In this document: piece after piece, positions 58,566-64,000 of the stretch
Layout of the letters: each line of letters opens with the position of its first letter
How positions within the stretch are numbered: the stretch's first letter is position 1
Origin: Diogma glabrata
Taxonomy: Eukaryota > Arthropoda > Insecta > Diptera > Cylindrotomidae
Direction of reading: 5' to 3'
DNA: 64,000 nt
Assembly: GCA_963693315.1 (NCBI GenBank)
Contig: OY856188.1
Coordinates: 221,172,263-221,236,262, forward strand
Notes under the pieces: generated by a model
The model's input: the letters and a program-made list of their open reading frames with translations, nothing else
The model's database searches: none
What the model was told of the DNA's origin: nothing
Position numbers and translations under genes: made by a program

Positions 58566-59862
58566 AAGGGTGTCTCAATTTGAACTTTTTTTCTCAGTAG
58601 GCCTATTTTCGCCTACGGCGAAAGATATGTCAATTTATTTTTTGACATTCTGTTAGTATATAGTCTGCCATTAACTAAAATGAACGCAATTTCTATTGAA
58701 AATCGTATTAAAATTATTCAAATCCATTACGAAAATGGTCGATCTGTGAAAACCATATTTCGTAAAATTATTGATATTTTTGGTCGTTATAATCGTCCAT
58801 TAAAGCCTGCAATTAAGAATTTGGTGGATAAATTCGAGTCAATTGGTTCAGTAAAAAACGCAAGAATATCAACACATACTCGTAGCGGTCGTTCAACTCA
58901 AAATATTGATGCCGTGAGTGAAAGTGTGGCTGATGAACCAAATTTGTCAATTAGACGACGTTCACAGCAATTAGGCATATCCAGATCCACCACATGGCGA
59001 ATTTTGCATAAAGATTTGGCTCCAAAGGCTTATAAAGTCCAGTTGGTTCAAGAACTAAAACCAAATGACCATTTCAACCGTCGAAACTTTGCTGATTTCA
59101 TCATTGAACATGGTGCCAAATTTGCTGAAAAAATCATCTTTTCAGATGAAGCACATTTTCACTTGAATGGTTATGTTAACAAGCAAAATTGTCGAATATG
59201 GGCTTCAGAAAATCCAAGAGTAATTGTTGAACAAGCATTGTATCCAATTCGTGTTACTGTTTGGTGTGGATTATGGGCTGGAGGTGTCATTGGACCATAT
59301 TTTTTTGAAAATGATGCAGGTGAAGCTGTTACAGTCAATGGAATACGCTACAGAAACATGATAACTGAATTTTTATGGCCTATTATTGATGATATGGATA
59401 CTGAAGACATGTGGTTCCAACAGCATGGTGCAACATGCCATACAGCACGTGAAACATTGGAATTAATCCATGAAAAATTTCCTGATCGATTAATCTCACG
59501 TTTTGGTGATGTCAATTGGCCACCAAGATCGTGTGATTTGACACCGTTGGATTATTTTTTATGGGGCTATGTGAAAGATGAAGTTTATAAGAACAATCCA
59601 ACAACAATTCAAGAACTTAAAACCAACATTGAACAAGAAATTCGTGAGATCCAACCTCAATTATGTAAAAAAGTCATTGAAAATTTTACTCAAAGAATCA
59701 ATGTTTGCAAACGTGCTCGCGGTGGACATTTGGATGATATCATTTTTAAACATTAAATTGTAGACTATCTACAACATATTTCAATAAAAATATTCCAAAC
59801 TTTCATTCAAATTGTATGTTTTATTCAAAAATTAAAAAAAAAGTTCAAATTGAGGCACCCTG
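58566..59862 (+). mobile_element. DD41D-class mariner element, 1,297 bp, TA target
   Basis: Left end AAGGGTGTCTCAATTTGAAC and right end, read inverted, CAGGGTGCCTCAATTTGAAC are matching ~25-bp termini, each bordered by TA (58564-58565, 59863-59864). The element contains one full-length transposase ORF and little else, the compact layout usual for mariners. Confidence 0.9.
58680..59756 (+). CDS. mariner-family transposase (DD41D spacing), second catalytic Asp replaced by His
   Basis: An uninterrupted 358-residue ORF. The N-terminus has a helix-turn-helix region (MNAISIENRIKIIQIHYENG, residues 1-60), a linker with SGR, and a second DNA-binding region (RRRSQQLGISRSTTWRILHK, about 97-116). The DDE/D domain has D156 in FSDEAHFHL, the position of the second aspartate in WFQQ-H249-GATCHTA, and D291 in LTPLDYFLWGY; 41 residues separate the last two. 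In this family the middle motif is QQDGA; here codon 249 is CAT rather than GAT, so a metal-binding aspartate is lost. The protein could bind its ends but is unlikely to cut DNA. This is the length expected for a full mariner transposase. Confidence 0.9.
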   Translation: MNAISIENRIKIIQIHYENGRSVKTIFRKIIDIFGRYNRPLKPAIKNLVDKFESIGSVKNARISTHTRSGRSTQNIDAVSESVADEPNLSIRRRSQQLGISRSTTWRILHKDLAPKAYKVQLVQELKPNDHFNRRNFADFIIEHGAKFAEKIIFSDEAHFHLNGYVNKQNCRIWASENPRVIVEQALYPIRVTVWCGLWAGGVIGPYFFENDAGEAVTVNGIRYRNMITEFLWPIIDDMDTEDMWFQQHGATCHTARETLELIHEKFPDRLISRFGDVNWPPRSCDLTPLDYFLWGYVKDEVYKNNPTTIQELKTNIEQEIREIQPQLCKKVIENFTQRINVCKRARGGHLDDIIFKH

Positions 59863-59870
59863 TATATATA

Positions 59871-61060
59871 TGGGGCATTCCACGTGAAGTGGGACGACCA
59901 AAAGTTTGTTTTTTCCCAAATTTTGGGAATGGATAGTACTCCATTAGAAAACGATTTCGTAACTTTTTTAGATTTTTTGGCCAACCCCTTTGCCGTCGGT
60001 CACAAATTTGAATTTTTTTCGTGAACGACAAACGTCTTTGTTTTGTAGGCAGTTTAACGCGTATACAAATTTTTTAGAAATATATTAGTTCGTTAGAATT
60101 TTTTCCATAAAATATTAAAAAAATTTTTGAGAGTAGATTTCTCCTTTATTTTGAGGTCTTACAGTTTAAAATCATTTTTCGGATTTTATGACACGTTTTT
60201 TTTTTAAATTTTTAATTTTTTAAATTTAGTTTAAAATATGCACTTTCAAATAATTTTTATCGCGTGATGGAAATAGTATCGATGTGAGCGCTAGAGGGCG
60301 CTGAAAGTTAAAAACCACCCCAAAAACCAGTTTTCACGATCTTGTGCTGTAAAATGAAAATTAAAATTCAAATAATGTGTTATAAGAGAGTCATAGTCAC
60401 TTAATCCAAGTTCAGGGTCAAATTATTAAAATTCAAAATGGAGGCACCGATATGGCGGCTAATATTTTTAAATTGATGATTTTTGAAAATCGAAAGATGA
60501 ATTCGTAATCTACGTAAAATTTTAATTCAAAATTGTTATGTACAAAATTTTCCTACATGGAGCTATTTCCGAGGAAAAAAATCATAAAGTGTTAGAACTG
60601 TGAAAACATTGTTTTTTTATATTCAGCGCCCTCTAGCGCTCACATCGATACTACTTCCATCACGCGATAAAAATTATTTGAAAGTGCATATTTTAAACTA
60701 AATTAAAAAAAAAATTAAAAAAAAGCGTGTCATACAATCCGAAAACATGATTTTAAACTGTAAAACCCCATAATAAGGGAGAAAACTACTCTCAAAAATT
60801 TTTTTAATATTTTTATCGTATTCTACGGAAAAAATTCTAGCGAACTAATATATTTCTAAAAAACTTGTATACGCGTTAAACTGCCTACAAAATAAAGACG
60901 TTTGTCGTCCACCAAAAAAATTCAACTTTGTGACAGTCACCGACGGCAAAGGGGTGGGCCAAAAAATTTAAAAAAATTACGAAATCGTCGAGTACTATCA
61001 ATTTCCAAAATTTGGGCAAAAACAAATTTTTGGTCGACCCAGTTCACGTGGAATGCCCCA
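59871..61060. mobile_element. 1.19-kb foldback element
   Basis: TGGGGCATTCCACGTGAA at 59871 is complementary to the right end (TTCACGTGGAATGCCCCA), and inverted matching continues through long arms: GCGTGATGGAAATAGTATCG and GAGCGCTAGAGGGCGCTGAA near 60262-60305 mirror 60627-60668. Arms are about 430 bp around a ~320-bp centre. AT-repeat remnants flank both sides. No protein is encoded. A decayed piece of the same family lies at 19250-19440. Confidence 0.85.
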
Positions 61061-61064
61061 TATA

Positions 61065-61780
61065 TATAAATACAGTGGTGGTATTCGAGGAATTTAACAA
61101 CCGGTACGCTTGGAAAAAAATCTATACGTAGATATAGATATACATATCTATTTATTCATTTAAGAAATACAAAGTATATAATAGTTTAAAAATCTTATTA
61201 AATAATTGCCAAATTAAATTTTGTTTTGGGGCGACAGAATAAGAACTGATTCTCTTACACTCTTATCACTTCCCAGATGATGCCCTTGTCTCAACCAACC
61301 ATAGTCTCAACCATAATTTAACATAAGGTATTGCATCAAAATCTTCAATAGATTTTCACATTAAATATATTGACACAAATTATTTTTTAAGCTATATTGT
61401 CATTAATATAAATTTTTTTCATTGAGGATGGATTTTTATATCCAAAACGCGTCTGAAATTTATTTTTAAAAATGTTAACTTTAACACACACTTGGGTCAC
61501 GTATACCCACTAATTTTTATAGAAATTTCACTAATTTAAAAATTTTTAAAAAAAAGATTGCAAAAAGATTAAAAAAGACTAAAAAGAGATTGAAAAAAGA
61601 AACCGACAAGAAAAAAAGGACTGGGTCACATTGACCCAAGTGTGTTAGTTACGGGTTAAAATAAAGTTGTTAGGAAAATATACTTTTTTTATTACATTAT
61701 TAAATTTAATAATTTATAAATTATATTGTCATTTAGTTTTTATCAGAAAAGAATTTCTGAAACTACAAAATGTGCAAATT
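61065..61780. other. AT-rich stretch without recognised features
   Basis: No coding or RNA feature was recognised. The phrase CTGGGTCACATTGACCCA near 61620 is a short inverted repeat. Confidence 0.4.
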
Positions 61781-61789
61781 TAAATTGGT

Positions 61790-62870
61790 CCTTCTGTTGA
61801 GTTTCGAGCTGAACTGACAGAAAAATTCTAAAAAATACACAGAGACAGAAAGTTTTATAAACTCTGTACTAAAACTATAGGCTAAGTGTCACATTATTAT
61901 ATTTCTGCATTTTGAGGGAGTGAGATTGGGGAAGGGTGACAAAATCTTTTTTACCAAAACGAATGCGGTGTTTAATTTAAAAAACAATGCAATTTTTTTT
62001 TAAATTTTGCAGTGCACAGTTTTGAATTATTGTCAACTTTAAGTTGCCTAAACCCTCACCCTTTCGAGCTTAATTGAGAGAATTTGAAGAAATTCACAAA
62101 GCCAGGAAGGTTCATACACTCTTAACTAAAACTATAGCGAAGTGTCTCATAATTATATATCTTTATTTTGAGGGAGTAATAGTGTAGAAAAATGAATAAA
62201 AGCTTTTATTGATCCAAACGTGCGGATTTCATATAGACTAAGAGCCCGCGACGGCCAGACCTTCATTATTTTATAAAAGCTGAAAGTTTCTCTGCGCATA
62301 CCCCCTACTCAGGTAGGAACGATTAGCGACGTATAAAGTTTGGATCATAGTGGCTTTGGCAGGGAGCAGGTTCCAAAGGGGCCTCCAAAGTTTCGTGAAA
62401 ATATAAAAGCTAATTTTTTTATATATTCTTCGGGATAGTATTAAAAGTCACGTCACCCATTGCCAGACACTTACTATCGAGGAAACCCCCTGCCAGACAC
62501 CCTTAAACTATAAAGTTTAAATGTGTCTGGCAGGGGGTTTCCACAAAGGTAAGTGTCTGGCAATGGGTGACGTGACTTCGAATACTATCCCGAAGAATAT
62601 ATAAAAAAATTAGCTTTTATACTTTCACGAAACTTTGGAGGCCCCTTTGGAACCTGCTCCCTGCCAAAGCCACTATGATCCAAACTTCATATGTCGCTAA
62701 TCGTTCCCACCTGAGTAGGGAGTATGCGCAGAGAAACTTTCAGATTTTATAAAATAACGAAGGTCTGGCCGTCGCGGGCTCTCGGTCAAATATGAAAGAA
62801 CAATTAATTTAAAAACATTGCAATTTCTCTTCGAATTTTAAAGTGCACAGTTTTTGAATTATTGTCAATT
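61790..62870. repeat. ~280-bp direct repeat, second unit split by a foldback
   Basis: Blocks CTAAAACTATAG, ATTTTGAGGGAGT, AACG-GCGG and GTGCACAGTTTTTGAATTATTG occur in order at about 61790-62045 and again at 62070-62230 plus 62790-62870, with the 542-bp foldback between the two parts of the second unit. Confidence 0.65.
62241..62782. mobile_element. 542-bp near-perfect foldback element
   Basis: AGAGCCCGCGACGGCCAGAC at the left pairs with GTCTGGCCGTCGCGGGCTCT at the right and pairing continues with few mismatches to a centre near 62512, giving arms of about 255 bp. The loop is only a few bases. It is GC-richer than its surroundings and carries no ORF. Weaker matching of ATTTCATAT outside both ends may be an older extension of the termini. 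Confidence 0.85.
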
Positions 62871-62874
62871 ATTA

Positions 62875-63160
62875 TCGATTTGTTATTTGAATTGATATTG
62901 TTTATTTGCTATTTTAAACCACTTACAAGTTGGTGTAATTGAATCTCTTTTTAGTTACTTTAAACAGCTATCGATAATATTTAACGAGATGAAACATTTT
63001 ATGTATAATTTCGATTAATTTTCAATTTACATTGCTATTGACATCTAAGAGAAAAATTTGTTTTTCATTTGCCTATGGTCTGGCAATATAAAAACTCTAC
63101 AATACAACTATGTATATGTAAATTATTTTTGAATTTTATTCCCATTTTATTCCCACTTAG
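62875..63160. other. AT-rich spacer upstream of the retrotransposon
   Basis: No feature was recognised before composition shifts toward GC near 63165. Confidence 0.4.
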
Positions 63161-63164
63161 GGTA

Positions 63165-63464
63165 GCGAAATCCGAAATTCGACGTCCACGCCGTGCTGCC
63201 TGGGTAATGCTGACAGAGTTAGGTTGGTGTATTGGAGACAAGCAGAGTAAAAACTGCTTAGTCAATGACGCTACATCACGGCGAGTTGGCGCCTTAAAAC
63301 CAATGTGACTCAAGCGTCTGTTCTCCATGTCAGGGGCGGCTTGGAGCGGGCGTCTGTCTTGAATCAAGCGGCTCGCTATATAAACGTGTAAAAAGGTTGT
63401 TTCTGGTGACCTTAATATGCAGAACGGACCCATTCACGACAATTTGGGTTGGGCCTAAGGTTAA
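63165..63464 (+). other. Probable 5' untranslated region of an RTE-like retrotransposon
   Basis: A GC-richer, stop-filled segment directly precedes the endonuclease frame. Frames at 63069-63308 and 63065-63433 lack recognisable domains. Its exact start cannot be set without another copy. Confidence 0.5.
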
Positions 63465-64000
63465 CACCCTAACCCCGGAAAAAACTCATATGTTAAATTT
63501 GGTTATCAGAAAAAGAATAACAGACCCGGACAAAAAAACACAATTTTACCTGGACGTGAAAAAGGACCAGACTACCGAATCGGAACGTGGAACGTGCGCA
63601 GCCTGAGCGCTCCTGATGCTCTTATAAGTCTGGAAACAGAGGCTGAGAGGTATAGGATGGATATAATTGCTCTACAAGAAATTAGACAGCCGATAATCGG
63701 AAAACAAGATTTGGATAGTCACTCTCTATATTGTAGTGGTCATCCTTCCCGAAGAGAATTTGGTACTGGCTTTCTTGTTGGTGCACGCATACAAGAAGCC
63801 GTGATGAAATTCATCCCGGTCAGTGAGAGGATCTGCTACCTACGTGTACGTGGTACATACAACAATATTTCTCTTATTGCCGTGCATGCACCTACTGAAG
63901 CTAAGACCGTCGACGAGAAGGATAATTTCTACATAGCACCGGAAGAGGTTATGAAACAAACACCAACACGCGACTTCATTATGGTTCTAGGTGACTTTAA
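63465..64000 (+). CDS. Apurinic-type endonuclease of an RTE-like non-LTR retrotransposon (partial)
   Basis: The frame is open from 63465 to the window edge. It reads GREKGPDYRIGTWNVRSL, then IIALQEIRQ, SGHPSRREFGTGFLVG, FIPVSERICYLRV, ISLIAVHAPTE and DFIMVLGDF. These are the ordered landmarks of the exonuclease/endonuclease/phosphatase fold: the WN asparagine, the QE metal-binding glutamate and the GDF(N) motif. The enzyme nicks target DNA to prime reverse transcription. There is no clear first Met; TWNVRSL starts near residue 37 of the open frame. RT and the final catalytic His lie outside the window. Opposite orientation to the RT at 55.5-56.5 kb makes it a different insertion. Confidence 0.85.

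Overview
The window looks like repeat-dense, gene-poor nuclear DNA from an arthropod, most likely an insect. It is strongly AT-rich and carries long AT microsatellites. Every protein-coding signal I can defend belongs to a transposable element (TE): a Crypton tyrosine recombinase with a small spliceosomal-type intron, a Tc1/mariner transposase of the DD41D spacing class, a Penelope-like element (PLE) with GIY-YIG endonuclease, and several broken non-LTR retrotransposons. I found no host gene, tRNA, rRNA or CRISPR array. The species cannot be named from this sequence. A 200-N assembly gap lies at 55355-55554.

Layout. 0.6-5.6 kb: a hairpin module, a foldback element whose interior is a ~140-bp minisatellite (855-2234), a hairpin-tailed repeat (family C), two copies of a dispersed repeat (family B) and a satellite-bearing repeat (A1). 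8.3-9.1 kb: a composite repeat recurring inverted at 56.6-57.2 kb. 10.67-17.31 kb: a TA-flanked pogo/Tigger-like shell with transposase relics, enclosing a satellite array (13.5-14.7 kb) and a non-LTR RT relic (15.7-16.9 kb). 17.5-19.4 kb: three hairpins, a broken Crypton carrying a MITE, a retrotransposon 3' tail and a foldback fragment. 20.9-22.8 kb: an element with perfect 19-bp terminal inverted repeats. 22.98-23.78 kb: 454-bp-spaced direct repeats each carrying a hammerhead-ribozyme motif. 23.83-27.77 kb: a nearly identical 1,967-bp tandem duplication containing half of a hAT element.

29.2-30.9 kb: the apparently intact Crypton, preceded by a long hairpin and followed by a perfect palindrome. 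35.1-42.9 kb: a nest in which a decayed PLE is interrupted by repeat A2 and by a 1.9-kb hAT (8-bp target duplication) that itself contains a retrotransposon RNase H fragment, followed by inverted A3. 46.1-50.8 kb: more foldback and hairpin modules. 55.1-61.1 kb: an RTE-like RT, then an AT microsatellite in which three different elements sit one after another (a 995-bp element, the DD41D mariner and a 1.19-kb foldback). 62.2-62.8 kb: a near-perfect 542-bp foldback. The right edge enters an apurinic-type endonuclease ORF.

Two signals stand out. First, at least nine loci form long hairpins whose stems differ in sequence but stay complementary; most carry a related apical core (GAGGCG..AGCC-like) and many end in AAAATAGTA/TACTATTTT. 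Two of them sit directly upstream of the two Crypton ORFs, which suggests a structure-dependent site used by Crypton-type recombinases and their non-autonomous relatives. Second, a complete hammerhead ribozyme core lies on the minus strand at 23052-23130 within retrozyme-like direct repeats.
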